Positions 45,139 through 55,439 of a stretch of DNA of 64,000 nucleotides are shown in pieces. The DNA comes from an uncultured Mycoplasmatota bacterium (GTDB taxonomy: Bacteria; Bacillota_I; Bacilli_A; RF39; UBA660). The translations under genes were made by a program, and so were the position numbers. The stretch's first letter is position 1. Each line of letters starts with the position of its first letter. Under the pieces are notes generated by a model, which saw only the letters and a program-made list of their open reading frames with translations, was not told the origin of the DNA and did not search any database. The stretch covers positions 1-64,000 of the forward strand of contig CANTCQ010000004.1 in the NCBI GenBank assembly GCA_947652325.1. The letters are read 5' to 3'.

Positions 45139-46809
45139 ATGGCAAATGATTATAAGGTACTCTATAGAAAATATAGACCTACTTCTTTTGATGAAGTTAT
45201 TGGACAAAAATATACAATAAGAATGCTTAAAAATGCTATAATAAATAATAAAATATCGCATGCTTATATTTTTACGGGACCAAGAGGAACAGGAAAGACA
45301 AGCTCAGCTAAGATATTTGCTAAAACAATTAATTGTGAAAATCCTAAAGATGGAATTCCATGTGGTAAATGTAATAACTGTTTAAATACAGAAAATAATG
45401 CAGATATAATTGAAATTGATGCTGCTTCTAATACTGGAGTAGATGAAATAAGAGAACTTATCAACAATGTTAAAATAGCTCCTTCTTTTAGTAAATATAA
45501 AGTTTATATTATTGATGAAGTTCATATGCTTACTCAAAATGCCTTTAATGCCTTGTTATTAACCCTCGAGGAACCTCCTAGTCATATTGTTTTTATATTA
45601 GCTACAACGAATGTCGAAAGTGTCCCTATTACTATATTATCAAGATGTCAAAAATATGATTTTAAAAAGATTGATAATGAAGAGTTAGAAACTCATTTGA
45701 AAAGTGTTTGTACTAAAGAAAAAATTACAATTACGGATGAAGCCATAGCAGAAATTGTTTATTTATGTGAAGGTGGATGTCGAGATGCTTTAAGTATACT
45801 CAATCAGTTGTCCACAAGTAGTTCTTCAATTGATTTAGAAGTTGTACTTAGTAATTATGGTTCTGTATCTTTGGTACAAATTAAAGAAATTGTTAATGCA
45901 TTTATTGAAGATAATTATAACCATTTACAAGAAGTTTTTCAAAAATTTGAAAAATCTTCTACGGATTACAAAGTTTTTATAAAAAAATTAATTGATGAAT
46001 TTTTTATGAAATCAATTCAATTTAAACAAACTAATGAAAATTTATTATATGAAAAAATAAAAAAAGTTGTTTTTGAATTAAATGATTTGATTAATAAGAT
46101 TAATATTACAATTGACCCGTTTTTACTTATTTTTATGGTTTTAATTCAATATATAAACGTTTCTTCATCTGAAAATAATCAAAAATCAGCAAAAATAGAA
46201 AATAGAGAAAAAGTAACACAAGATATAACTGATAAAAATATACAAAAGGAAAGTTTGGATGATTCTATTGCAAAAATGAATAGTGTTATTCCTTCTATAC
46301 TTTCTAGTAGTAATTTGAATATTGAATTTGAAAAATATTTAGAAAATCTAAAAATTGTTCGGATTAATAATTGTTTTGCAGAAGCAGATAAAACTTTACT
46401 AAATGAGAGTAAGAAAAAGTGGTTTGATTTTAACGATACTATGGCCATATCTGATGAGTTAAAACCCCTTATTATGGATTCTACTGTGGTATTGGCTTCG
46501 CATCAAATTAACATTGTTACTAACGCTCAAAATAGTATGGTTGATTTATTTAATCACGAACTAGTTAAAATTGAAAAAAAATATGCTGAAATGGTAGGTA
46601 TTCCTATTTCTTTTATTGCCTTATCTGCAGAGGAATGGGATAAAAATAAGAAAGAGTATATAAAAAAACTAAAAGAAGGTTATGTTTATCAAATACTGTC
46701 TGAGCCCACTTATCAACAAAAATCGAATTTAATAGAAAAAGTGGAAGAAAATGGAGAATTAGAAGAGGTTTTAGCCATATTTGATAAAGGTAAAATAGAA
46801 ATAAAATAA
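45139..46809 (+). CDS. dnaX: DNA polymerase III gamma/tau subunit
   Basis: 556 residues: AAA+ clamp-loader domain with GPRGTGKT, four-Cys zinc module (CGKCNNC region) and EVHMLT, then the tau-specific C-terminal part. No frameshift slippery site was looked for beyond the obvious; none stood out. Confidence 0.97.
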   Translation: MANDYKVLYRKYRPTSFDEVIGQKYTIRMLKNAIINNKISHAYIFTGPRGTGKTSSAKIFAKTINCENPKDGIPCGKCNNCLNTENNADIIEIDAASNTGVDEIRELINNVKIAPSFSKYKVYIIDEVHMLTQNAFNALLLTLEEPPSHIVFILATTNVESVPITILSRCQKYDFKKIDNEELETHLKSVCTKEKITITDEAIAEIVYLCEGGCRDALSILNQLSTSSSSIDLEVVLSNYGSVSLVQIKEIVNAFIEDNYNHLQEVFQKFEKSSTDYKVFIKKLIDEFFMKSIQFKQTNENLLYEKIKKVVFELNDLINKINITIDPFLLIFMVLIQYINVSSSENNQKSAKIENREKVTQDITDKNIQKESLDDSIAKMNSVIPSILSSSNLNIEFEKYLENLKIVRINNCFAEADKTLLNESKKKWFDFNDTMAISDELKPLIMDSTVVLASHQINIVTNAQNSMVDLFNHELVKIEKKYAEMVGIPISFIALSAEEWDKNKKEYIKKLKEGYVYQILSEPTYQQKSNLIEKVEENGELEEVLAIFDKGKIEIK

Positions 46810-46823
46810 AGGAGAGAAAAATT

Positions 46824-47120
46824 ATGAACATGCAAAATTTAATGGCACAAGCCCAAAAAATGCAAAGGGATATTCAAAAAAAGAAGGAAGAAATTGATAA
46901 AACTGTTTTTGAAGGCAAATCCGAAATGGTAGAAGTACAATTTAATGGAAAAAAAGAAATGATTGCTATTCACTTTTTGAATAAAGAACTTACAAATGAT
47001 GATTTAGAAATTTTAGAAGATATGGTGGTTCTTGCTTGTAAAGATGCAATTCAGAAAATCGATAAAGAAATTGAGGAAAAATTAGGTTCTTTTGGTTCGG
47101 GTTTAGGTGGATTATTCTAG
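46824..47120 (+). CDS. ebfC: Nucleoid-associated protein EbfC/YaaK
   Basis: 98 residues, YbaB/EbfC family DNA-binding dimer. N-terminal MNMQNLMAQAQKMQ is typical. Between dnaX and recR as in most bacteria; AGGAGAG precedes it. Confidence 0.95.
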   Translation: MNMQNLMAQAQKMQRDIQKKKEEIDKTVFEGKSEMVEVQFNGKKEMIAIHFLNKELTNDDLEILEDMVVLACKDAIQKIDKEIEEKLGSFGSGLGGLF

Positions 47121-47121
47121 T

Positions 47122-47724
47122 ATGATTTACCCTAAAAAGCTTGAAAACATTATAGAATACTATAAAAAGCTTCCAGGAATAGGTGAAAAAAGTGCAGAGC
47201 GACTTGCTCTTGCCACACTTGATATGGATACCAATACAATAGATGAATTTAGTAAATCCTTAGTAGAAGCGAAAGATACCTTGAGGCCCTGTAAAATTTG
47301 TGGTCATTTAACAGATAAAGAAAAATGTGATATTTGTAGTGATGATTCTCGAGATAAAAATATTATTTGCGTTATAGAGGATTATAAAAGTGTTTTTACT
47401 TTTGAAAAAGTAGGAAGATATAAAGGAACTTATCATGTTTTAAACGGGCTTATTTCTCCTACAGAGGGGATTGGATATGAGGATATTAATTTATCTTCAT
47501 TAATGGATAGAGTCGAAAAATTGAAAAATCCTGAACTTATTTTAGCTTTAAAATCTACAATTGAGGGGGAAACTACTACTTTATTTATAAAGAAAATATT
47601 TGAAGATAAACATGTTGTTATCTCTAGGTTATCTTATGGTATACCAATGGGAGCGGATATAGATTATATTGATATTGTGACTTTGGATAAAGCCTTAGAT
47701 GATAGAAAAAAAATATCAGAATAA
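47122..47724 (+). CDS. recR: Recombination protein RecR
   Basis: 200 residues: HhH (LPGIGEKSAERLA), zinc finger (CKICGHLTDKEKCDIC) and TOPRIM domain. ATG at 47122, one base after the ebfC stop, with AGGTGG 11 bases upstream; the earlier GTG overlaps that site. Confidence 0.96.
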   Translation: MIYPKKLENIIEYYKKLPGIGEKSAERLALATLDMDTNTIDEFSKSLVEAKDTLRPCKICGHLTDKEKCDICSDDSRDKNIICVIEDYKSVFTFEKVGRYKGTYHVLNGLISPTEGIGYEDINLSSLMDRVEKLKNPELILALKSTIEGETTTLFIKKIFEDKHVVISRLSYGIPMGADIDYIDIVTLDKALDDRKKISE

Positions 47725-47769
47725 TATTTTTGATTGGTTGTCCATATACTGTATCAATAGGTGATACAG

Positions 47770-47958
47770 ATGATAAAAAAAATAATAACTTTGGTAAAAA
47801 AATTTATTTTTGCATTTTTGCTTTTATATGGGCTTGACTTATGTATTAATTCTTTGAATGTGATGATTCCTATTAATGCATTTACATTGGGTACGGTCAC
47901 TTTTTTAGGAGTACCTGGGCTTGTTTCGTTAATTGCTATGTTTTTTATGACAAAATGA
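47770..47958 (+). CDS. bofA: BofA, inhibitor of pro-sigma-K processing
   Basis: 62 residues, two hydrophobic segments and the family-typical centre INAFTLGTVTFLGVPGL. Holds SpoIVFB inactive in the outer forespore membrane until the SpoIVB signal. Start at ATG 47770 after AGGTGA (47759-47764). Recovered here next to recR, as in Bacillus. Confidence 0.88.
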   Translation: MIKKIITLVKKFIFAFLLLYGLDLCINSLNVMIPINAFTLGTVTFLGVPGLVSLIAMFFMTK

Positions 47959-47975
47959 TTTAGTAGGTGGTATTT

Positions 47976-48800
47976 TTGATAAAAAATGAAAATATTCGAA
48001 ATTTAGTTAAAAAATATAATGAGAATAAATTATCTCATGTTTTTTTAATTGAAACAGATAATAAGGAATTTGCTTTTCGAGATATTAAGGAATTTGTAAA
48101 AATATTGAATTGCCAAGAAAATATTTTTCAAGAAGATTGCTCTAAGTGTAATTTATGTCATTTGATTGAAACAGAGAGTTTACCTACTTTTAAGGTTATT
48201 ATGCCGGATGGACAAGCTATAAAGAAAGGTCAGATGGAAACACTAAAACATCAATTTTCAACGGTACCTTATCTATCAAAATATAATATTTATATGATTC
48301 AAGATGCTGAAAAATTTAATGCTTCTTCAGCTAATATGATGTTAAAGTTTATTGAAGAACCAGAAAAAAATATTATTGGTTTTCTCATTACAGATAATCG
48401 TGAAAATGTAATTCATACTATAAAAAGTAGATGTGAAATTGTGAATGCTTATTATGGTCAGAAAAATATAGTTCTTTCTTCTGCGATAGAAGCTTTAGTA
48501 GAAGATTATCTTTATAATATTGAAGTAGAAAAAGAAAAGAGTATCGTTTATAATAAAGATGTTCTGGATTCAAAATTAGAACGAGAAGAAATGATTCTAT
48601 TTTTTAAAGCTATTTTAAAAATATATCTTCAACTTTTTCAAGAAGAAATTATTCCCGAAAAATTGATATCTTTGAAAAATCTTTCGAAAGAACAGGTATT
48701 CAAAAGAATTTCTCTTGTTGCAGAATGTTTAGAAAGATTAAATTATAACGTTAATATTCTTTTGCTTTTAGATGATTTTGTTTTACGATTGGAGGATTAA
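47976..48800 (+). CDS. holB: DNA polymerase III delta-prime subunit
   Basis: 274 residues; AAA+ clamp loader subunit without a functional Walker A, zinc cysteines (CSKCNLC), and the SSANMMLKFIEEPEK sensor region. TTG at 47976 is preferred since AGGTGG overlaps the upstream GTG. Confidence 0.93.
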   Translation: MIKNENIRNLVKKYNENKLSHVFLIETDNKEFAFRDIKEFVKILNCQENIFQEDCSKCNLCHLIETESLPTFKVIMPDGQAIKKGQMETLKHQFSTVPYLSKYNIYMIQDAEKFNASSANMMLKFIEEPEKNIIGFLITDNRENVIHTIKSRCEIVNAYYGQKNIVLSSAIEALVEDYLYNIEVEKEKSIVYNKDVLDSKLEREEMILFFKAILKIYLQLFQEEIIPEKLISLKNLSKEQVFKRISLVAECLERLNYNVNILLLLDDFVLRLED

Positions 48801-48803
48801 TTG

Positions 48804-49595
48804 ATGAATATATACGGAGTGAAATTTAGTGATAAAGGAAAAATCTATTATTTTAATGCTCAAAATTTAAAAATTAATCCGAATGTATGTGTTATTGTAG
48901 AAACTGAAAAAGGATTGCAATATGGAAAAGTAGTGGAAAAAATTAAAGATGAAAAGGCTTTAGAAATAAAAGAAGATTTAAAAAATATTGTTCGTACAAC
49001 GACAAAAGAGGATTATAAAAAACATTTAAATAATTTAAAGGAAGCAGAACAGGCTTTGAAAATGGGCCAAAAGTTAGCGGATGAGTTAGGGCTTTCTATG
49101 CGTTTTTTATCTTCATCTTTTACTTTTGATAAAAAACAATTGTTACTTCAATTTACAGCAGAAGAAAGAGTTGATTTTCGAGAACTTACTCGTAAATTAG
49201 CTGGCATTTATCGTACACGTATTGAACTTAGACAAATTGGAGCAAGAGATAAAGCTTGTAGTGTTGGTGGGATTGGCAAATGTGGGCGTGAACTTTGTTG
49301 TACTTCCTTTTTAAAAAATTTAGAGTCCGTTTCCATGAATATGGCAAAAAATCAAAATTTAGCTTTGAATCCTGCTAAAATTAATGGCTCTTGTGGTCGA
49401 CTTCTTTGTTGTCTTTCTTATGAGGATGAACTATATATTGATGCAAGAAAAGGCCTTCCTATTGTAGGAGATACAATAAAATTGGAATCAATTCAGGGTA
49501 AAGTTGTAGCAGTAGATATTTTAAATCGTAAATTAAAAATTGACTGTGGAAATGAAATTAAAGAAGTGAATATGAATAATGAAAGTTATAAATGA
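48804..49595 (+). CDS. ricT: RicT/YaaT, PSP1-domain protein
   Basis: 263 residues. Part of the RicA-RicF-RicT complex that affects RNase Y processing and sporulation/competence. Cysteine clusters ACSVGGIGKCGRELCC and SCGRLLCC are the Fe-S ligands of the family. Start ATG 48804 after GGAGG. Confidence 0.94.
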   Translation: MNIYGVKFSDKGKIYYFNAQNLKINPNVCVIVETEKGLQYGKVVEKIKDEKALEIKEDLKNIVRTTTKEDYKKHLNNLKEAEQALKMGQKLADELGLSMRFLSSSFTFDKKQLLLQFTAEERVDFRELTRKLAGIYRTRIELRQIGARDKACSVGGIGKCGRELCCTSFLKNLESVSMNMAKNQNLALNPAKINGSCGRLLCCLSYEDELYIDARKGLPIVGDTIKLESIQGKVVAVDILNRKLKIDCGNEIKEVNMNNESYK

Positions 49596-50289
49596 TTTAT
49601 TTGATTATGAAGATTTAAAGATAGTACAAGACTCTGATGTTTTTAAGTTTTCTTTAGATTCAATCTTACTTGCTGAATTTGTGGATAATGTGGATAACTC
49701 AAAATATATCTTGGATTTGTGTACTGGGAATGGAGCAGTGCCTTTTCTTTTATCTTATTATAGTGACAATAAGATAGTTGGGTTTGAAATACAAGAATAT
49801 ATTTATACTCTTGCTCAAGAAGGATTACAATTAAATCATTTAGAACAACAAATTCAATTTATAAATGATACAGTTATTAACATAAAAAATTATTTTTCAC
49901 GGAATTTTTTTGATGTTATTGTTGCTAATCCTCCCTATTTTCGATATCAAAAAAGTTCCACTGTCAATGAAAATCAATTAAAAGCCATAGCTAGGCATGA
50001 AATTACTTTATGTTTAGAAGAATTATTTCAAGTGACTAAATATGCTTTAAAAGAAAATGGTGTATTTTATTTGGTTCATAAACCAGAACGTTTGGAAGAA
50101 ATTTTATTTTTTTGTGAAAAATATAAAATTCCTGCTAAAAAATTACAATTTGTTTATACAAAAAGTGATAATAATGCTAGTATAGTTTTGGTGAAGTGTG
50201 TAAATAATGCTAAAAATGATATGAGGGTTTTAGCGCCACTTTTTATGAATGTATATAAAAGTTATAAAAATATATTTAAGAATAGGTAG
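49579..50289 (+). CDS. tRNA1(Val) adenine-37 N6-methyltransferase-like protein
   Basis: 236 residues, TrmN6/YabB family: SAM motif LDLCTGNGAVPF and catalytic NPPYF. Overlaps ricT by 17 bases, as yabB follows yaaT-yabA in Bacillus. Confidence 0.88.
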   Translation: MKVINDLFDYEDLKIVQDSDVFKFSLDSILLAEFVDNVDNSKYILDLCTGNGAVPFLLSYYSDNKIVGFEIQEYIYTLAQEGLQLNHLEQQIQFINDTVINIKNYFSRNFFDVIVANPPYFRYQKSSTVNENQLKAIARHEITLCLEELFQVTKYALKENGVFYLVHKPERLEEILFFCEKYKIPAKKLQFVYTKSDNNASIVLVKCVNNAKNDMRVLAPLFMNVYKSYKNIFKNR

Positions 50290-50296
50290 TGAAGAG

Positions 50297-50842
50297 ATGA
50301 AATTAATTGTTGGTTTAGGAAATCCAGGAGATGAATATAAAAATACACGACATAATGTGGGATTTATGGTGCTTGATATCTTTTCTTCTTCAGGTGAGTG
50401 GCAAAAAAAATTTGATGGTCTTTATAAAATAGAAACTATATCTGGACAAAAGGTTATGCTATTAAAACCAACAACTTATATGAATTTATCTGGAAATTCT
50501 GTTAGAAAAGCCATGCAATATTATGATATTTTAGTGGAAGATATTTTAGTAATACAGGATGATATAGATATAGAGTTTGGAAATTATAAATTAAAAAAGA
50601 ATAGTTCTTTTGGAGGACATAATGGAATTAAGTCAATTATATCTTCGATTGGCACTGATTCTTTTGCACGTTTAAAAGTTGGGATTTCTCATGCAAAAAG
50701 TGCAAATACAGTTCCTTATGTTTTAGGAAAGTTTTCTAAGCAGGAACTTCTCTTTTTTTTAGAAAATACTCAAACTTTTCAGAATATTATTACTTCGTTT
50801 ATTGAAGAAGGTATTGATAGAACAATGAATAAATATAATTAG
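50297..50842 (+). CDS. pth: Peptidyl-tRNA hydrolase
   Basis: 181 residues; MKLIVGLGNPG start, catalytic His in TRHNVGF and the GGHNGIKSI loop. The chosen start at 50297 is the family N-terminus. Confidence 0.97.
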   Translation: MKLIVGLGNPGDEYKNTRHNVGFMVLDIFSSSGEWQKKFDGLYKIETISGQKVMLLKPTTYMNLSGNSVRKAMQYYDILVEDILVIQDDIDIEFGNYKLKKNSSFGGHNGIKSIISSIGTDSFARLKVGISHAKSANTVPYVLGKFSKQELLFFLENTQTFQNIITSFIEEGIDRTMNKYN

Positions 50843-50851
50843 GTGAATTTC

Positions 50852-53800
50852 ATGAAATGGTTATATAATCAATTTTCAACAGAATTAAACATACGAGTAA
50901 CAGGATTAACACAGGAATTAAATGTACTTTATCTTTTGCATTTATTTGAAGAAAAACAAGATAATATCCTTTTGGTTACCAATTCCCTTTTTGAATGTAA
51001 TCAATTATTTTCACTTTTAAGTACATATAGTGATAAAGTACTTCTTTTTCCTATGGATGATTTTTTATCAAGTGTTTCTCTTGCTATTTCTCCTGATTTA
51101 AAAATTAAACGTTTGGAGACTTTACAAAGACTTAATGATGAAAAGTTTATTGTGCTAACCAATTTGATGGGATATTTGAAATTTTTACCATCTTTAAAAG
51201 AAAGTATACAAGATAAAATTTCTCTTCATGTAAACGATATGATTTCCAGAGAAGAAATTGTTACTTGTTTAGAAAAATTTGGTTATACAAAAGACTCTAT
51301 TGTAACAGCAACTGGAAATTATGCTGTTCGTGGGTTTATTCTTGATTTGTTTTTAACTTTTTCGGAACATCCAGTACGTATAGAATTTTTCGGAAATGCA
51401 ATAGAATCCATACGTTATTTTGATGAAAATACTCAACTTTCATTAGATAGTATAACAGAAATTATGATTACACCATATGATGAAATTGTTTTGGAAAATA
51501 AAAACTCTTTACTTGATTATTTAAAAGACCCTATTGTTACTTTTTATAGTTATCAACAAATAGAAGCGGGTTATTACAAATTACAAGAAGATATTTTAGA
51601 ATATAAAAAAGAAAAGGAAGAAGATAAAAGTACTAAGTATATGTTTTCAATGGAGGAATTAAATATTCATAAAAGCATTTATTTTGATACTTTAGAAAGT
51701 ATACAAGATAAAAGTTTACCTATTCTTTCTTATTCTTCTCAAAAAATTGATAATTTTTGCTCTGATTTTTCTTTGGTAAGAGAAAAAGTAGAAGGATGGT
51801 TAATTCAAAAAAAGACAGTCGTTTTTTGTTTAAGTACAGAAAATCAAATTATAAAAATACGTGAAATATTTCCAAATGCTATTTTTTCTAAAAATGGTGA
51901 AATTGTTAAACAGCAAGTAAATATTCTTTTAAAAAAAATAAATCAGGGTTTTATATTTCAGGAATTTGTAGTTGTATCTGCTTTTGATATTGAAGAAGTT
52001 CATGATACGCAAATAAAATATAAGAATACTTTAAAAATGGGCAAAAAAGTTAATTCTGTTAACAATTTAAATTTAGGAGATTTTGTAGTACATCGTGCTC
52101 ATGGGATTGGTATTTATAATGGTGTCGTTACTTTAAAACAAATGGGTTTAGAAAAAGATTTTATTCAAATTAATTATTTCGGAAATGATAAAGTGTATAT
52201 TCCGGTGGAGAAAATTACGAATATATATAAATATACAGATAAAGATGGTTCTAAACCAAAAGTTAATAAATTAAATAGTACTTCTTGGGAACTAAAAAAA
52301 CGCCAAGTACAAAAAAAGATTAAAGATATTTCCGAGGAGCTAATGAAACTTTATGCTCTTCGTAGTAATACGAAAAAAGAAAGTTATATTGATTATCCCA
52401 TGGAAGATTTGTTTGCTTTGGAATTTCCATATGAAGAAACAAAAGACCAATTAAAAGCCATTCAAGATGTTTTAAATGATTTAAGAAGTCAAGTGCCTAT
52501 GGATAGACTTTTGTGTGGAGATGTCGGTTTTGGAAAAACGGAAGTTGCTTTTCGTGCAATGTTTAAAACGGTACTTAATAATAAACAAGTTCTTTATTTA
52601 TGTCCTACTACGATTTTATCAAAACAACAATATACTTCAGCATTAAAACGCTTTTCTAATTATCCATTGGAAATTGCTTTGTTAAATCGATTTACTACTA
52701 AAAAAGAAACAACACGTATTTTAAATGATTTAAAAAATGGAAAAATTGATATTTTATTTGGAACACATCGTTTGTTAAGTAATGATGTTGTTTGTAAAAA
52801 ATTGGGTCTTTTGGTTGTTGATGAAGAACAACGATTTGGGGTGACGCACAAAGAGAAGATTAAACAATTTAAAAATGATGTGAATGTTTTAACACTTTCT
52901 GCCACTCCTATTCCAAGAACTTTAAAGATGGCGATGAGTGGACTAAGAGATTTATCTATTATTGATACGGCGCCTGTTAACCGATATCCTGTTCAAACTT
53001 ATGTAGTAAGTGAAAATGATTTGATTGTAAAAGATGCTATTTATAAAGAGTTATCTCGTAAAGGACAAATTTTTATTTTGTACAATAAAGTTGCTTCTAT
53101 TGAAGAATTTTCTAATCGTTTAAAAAGATTGATACCAGAAGCTCGTATTTCTTTTGCTCATGGACAGATGACCAAAAAAGAATTAGATGCTATTATGGAG
53201 GATTTTGTTTCGTATTCCTTTGATATTTTAGTTTGCACAACCATTATTGAAACAGGTATAGATATACCGAATGCTAATACTTTACTTATTTATGATGCTG
53301 ACCATTTTGGACTTAGTCAACTCTATCAGCTTCGTGGCCGTGTTGGTAGAAGTGAACGCATTGCGTATGCTTATCTTTTATATAATAAACATAAAGTACT
53401 AAATGACATTGCGGTGAAACGCTTACAAGCAATAAAGGATTTTACAGAACTTGGAAGTGGCTATAGAATAGCTATGCGTGATTTATCGCTTCGTGGAGCA
53501 GGCGATATTTTAGGGAGTGAACAGGCGGGTTTTGTAGAATCAGTAGGTATTTCTCTTTATATGAAAATGATAGAAGAAGAAATGATGCGTTTACGTGGGG
53601 AAATAGTGGAAGAGGAAGATACGGATACTAAATCACTTATAAATGTAAGTACACATATTAGCGATACTTATGTAAGTGATGAAGATATCAAAATAGAAAT
53701 TCATCAATTAATTAATGAAATTGAAGATATGAAATCTTTAGAGCGAGTCAAAGGAATTTTAGAAGACCGTTTTGGTAAAATTAGCGATACTCTTGAGATT

Positions 53801-54085
53801 TATATGTATGAGGAATGGTTTGAAAAATTAGCCAGAAGATTAGAAATTAAAAATGTTAGACAAACGGAAAGATGGATAGAATTAGAAATTCCAGAAAGTA
53901 TCTCATCCAAAGTAAAAGGTGATAAGTTATTTTTGGAAGCTTATAATATTTGTACAGCTTTTTCTTTTAAATATATAAGTAAAAAAATTGTAATTACTCT
54001 ACTTATTGGAAAGTTAAAGAAACACTTTTTATATTATTTAATTCCATTATTGGAACTTATTTCATCTGATGTAGAAGAGATTTAA
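50852..54085 (+). CDS. mfd: Transcription-repair coupling factor
   Basis: 1077 residues: UvrB-like region, RNA polymerase interaction domain (GDFVVHRAHGIGIYNG), RecG-like helicase (GDVGFGKTEVA, DEEQRFGV, TRG). The fin gene found between pth and mfd in Bacillus is absent. Start at 50852 after AGGTGA. Following 54086-54250 shows no gene. Confidence 0.98.
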   Translation: MKWLYNQFSTELNIRVTGLTQELNVLYLLHLFEEKQDNILLVTNSLFECNQLFSLLSTYSDKVLLFPMDDFLSSVSLAISPDLKIKRLETLQRLNDEKFIVLTNLMGYLKFLPSLKESIQDKISLHVNDMISREEIVTCLEKFGYTKDSIVTATGNYAVRGFILDLFLTFSEHPVRIEFFGNAIESIRYFDENTQLSLDSITEIMITPYDEIVLENKNSLLDYLKDPIVTFYSYQQIEAGYYKLQEDILEYKKEKEEDKSTKYMFSMEELNIHKSIYFDTLESIQDKSLPILSYSSQKIDNFCSDFSLVREKVEGWLIQKKTVVFCLSTENQIIKIREIFPNAIFSKNGEIVKQQVNILLKKINQGFIFQEFVVVSAFDIEEVHDTQIKYKNTLKMGKKVNSVNNLNLGDFVVHRAHGIGIYNGVVTLKQMGLEKDFIQINYFGNDKVYIPVEKITNIYKYTDKDGSKPKVNKLNSTSWELKKRQVQKKIKDISEELMKLYALRSNTKKESYIDYPMEDLFALEFPYEETKDQLKAIQDVLNDLRSQVPMDRLLCGDVGFGKTEVAFRAMFKTVLNNKQVLYLCPTTILSKQQYTSALKRFSNYPLEIALLNRFTTKKETTRILNDLKNGKIDILFGTHRLLSNDVVCKKLGLLVVDEEQRFGVTHKEKIKQFKNDVNVLTLSATPIPRTLKMAMSGLRDLSIIDTAPVNRYPVQTYVVSENDLIVKDAIYKELSRKGQIFILYNKVASIEEFSNRLKRLIPEARISFAHGQMTKKELDAIMEDFVSYSFDILVCTTIIETGIDIPNANTLLIYDADHFGLSQLYQLRGRVGRSERIAYAYLLYNKHKVLNDIAVKRLQAIKDFTELGSGYRIAMRDLSLRGAGDILGSEQAGFVESVGISLYMKMIEEEMMRLRGEIVEEEDTDTKSLINVSTHISDTYVSDEDIKIEIHQLINEIEDMKSLERVKGILEDRFGKISDTLEIYMYEEWFEKLARRLEIKNVRQTERWIELEIPESISSKVKGDKLFLEAYNICTAFSFKYISKKIVITLLIGKLKKHFLYYLIPLLELISSDVEEI

Positions 54086-54250
54086 AAAAATTTCTTCTTT
54101 TTTGCTGTACTGTTTTTTAAACTGATGGAATAATTCGTGATATAGCTATTTTGCCATTCTTTTTTTATTTCATATTTTTTAATTTGTTAATCTTATATGA
54201 TATATAAAAGTACATTTGTGCTATAAATATTTTAAAAAATTCTTTTCTTT

Positions 54251-54280
54251 TGTATAATTTTTTTTCAATCACCCACACTA
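54251..54280 (+). promoter_or_regulatory. Predicted sigma-G promoter of spoVT
   Basis: TGTATA (54251-54256), 17 bases, CACACTA (54274-54280), one mismatch from CATACTA. spoVT is sigma-G dependent in Bacillus. The expected transcript start is next to the ribosome site AAGGAG (54289-54294). Confidence 0.65.
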
Positions 54281-54305
54281 ATAAACGTAAGGAGTTGAGA
54301 TACTT

Positions 54306-54827
54306 TTGAAGTCTACAGGCGTTATTCGGAGGATTGATGAGTTAGGTAGAATTGTTTTGCCTAAAGAAATAAGACGTAATTTGGGAATACGTGATGGGGA
54401 AAATTTAGAGATATTTGTAGAAAATGACCAAATTGTTTTGAAAAAGTATTCTAAGATTAAGGATTATGCAGAAACTATAAATACAATATGTGAACTTGTA
54501 TCTACTGTATATGATGTAAAGTTAATTGTAACAGATAGAGATAAAGTTCTTTATTCTAATTTTGATGATAGTTTTGTTGGCAGCGAGTTAGATTTGAAAT
54601 TGATTGATTTTATTCATAATCGCGAAAGTGTATTAAAAAATAATTTACAAGCATATTATTTTAATAAAGAAGAAAAGAAAGGATATTATTTTATTCAGCC
54701 GATTATTTCTTCAACAGATTGTTTAGGTCTTTTGCTTATTTATAGTGATAAAATTATACCAGAAGAAAATATATCTTTGTTAAAGTTAATGTCTACAATT
54801 ATTGTTAGTAAAGTGGATATTTCTTGA
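54306..54827 (+). CDS. spoVT: SpoVT, AbrB-type forespore transcription factor
   Basis: 173 residues: AbrB-type swapped-hairpin DNA-binding domain (RRIDELGRIVLPKEIRRNLG) and a C-terminal GAF-like domain, the SpoVT architecture. Start is TTG, which aligns with the MKATG start of Bacillus SpoVT. Follows mfd as in Bacillus. Modulates sigma-G genes late in the forespore. Confidence 0.95.
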   Translation: MKSTGVIRRIDELGRIVLPKEIRRNLGIRDGENLEIFVENDQIVLKKYSKIKDYAETINTICELVSTVYDVKLIVTDRDKVLYSNFDDSFVGSELDLKLIDFIHNRESVLKNNLQAYYFNKEEKKGYYFIQPIISSTDCLGLLLIYSDKIIPEENISLLKLMSTIIVSKVDIS

Positions 54828-54852
54828 ATGTATTGTCATTCTATGTTAAGAT
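54823..54852 (+). promoter_or_regulatory. Promoter of the T-box operon
   Basis: TTGAAT (54823-54828), 18 bases, TAAGAT (54847-54852) with extended TGT. It overlaps the spoVT stop. Confidence 0.55.
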
Positions 54853-54858
54853 AGGCTT

Positions 54859-55060
54859 AATTAACAAAGAAGGAAAGAGTAACCTTTTGGAAATTTTTAG
54901 AGAGTTTGTTAGTGGTGAAATGCAAACAATGAATATTAGGTGAACATGGTTCTGGAGTTAAAACGATTTATTCTCGTTACGAATTAGAAAGTGCATGATT
55001 AATCATGAATTAAGGTGGTACCGCGGAAATTTTCGCCCTTAATTTATGATTTTTTTATTT
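54859..55060 (+). promoter_or_regulatory. T-box riboswitch, predicted methionine specifier
   Basis: The T-box sequence AGGTGGTACCGCGG is at 55013-55026; UGGU pairs with a tRNA ending ACCA. The terminator stem is ATCATGAATTAAGG with CCTTAATTTATGAT, then T7 (to about 55057). Stem I contains AGAGTAA and, on its 3' side, GAAC-ATG (ATG at 54946-54948), read as a Met specifier. Uncharged tRNA-Met should permit transcription of the cupin, SDR and metG genes. Confidence 0.9.
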
Positions 55061-55079
55061 TTTAAGGAGGAATTAGGAA

Positions 55080-55421
55080 ATGGAATATATTCATAAAAGT
55101 AAAACTAGTTTTTATACAGGAGATGGATATTCAGGAATGGATTATCCGATGCAAGATAAAGATATTAATTTTGCAGTTATAAAAATAAATTCTAGAAGTC
55201 CAAAAACAGGGTATCAAACGAATACGAGTTGTAAAGAATTACTTTATATTCTAAATGGAAGTGGAACATTGTATTTGAAAGATAAAAAAGAAACTTCTTT
55301 TAATGAGGGAGATGTTATTTTGTTAGATAAAAAGGAGTGTTATGCTTTTGAAGGAAATTTTGAAGCAGGTGTTGCGTGTACTCCAGCATGGACTAGTGAG
55401 CAACATCAATATGTTGATTAA
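55080..55421 (+). CDS. Small cupin-domain protein
   Basis: 113 residues, single cupin barrel: second-half motif FNEGDVILLDKKECYAFEGN. The first motif has few metal-binding His residues, so metal binding is doubtful. First gene after the T-box; strong AAGGAGG site. No known link to methionine. Confidence 0.75.
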   Translation: MEYIHKSKTSFYTGDGYSGMDYPMQDKDINFAVIKINSRSPKTGYQTNTSCKELLYILNGSGTLYLKDKKETSFNEGDVILLDKKECYAFEGNFEAGVACTPAWTSEQHQYVD

Positions 55422-55439
55422 TAGGAGGAGGGAAATGTT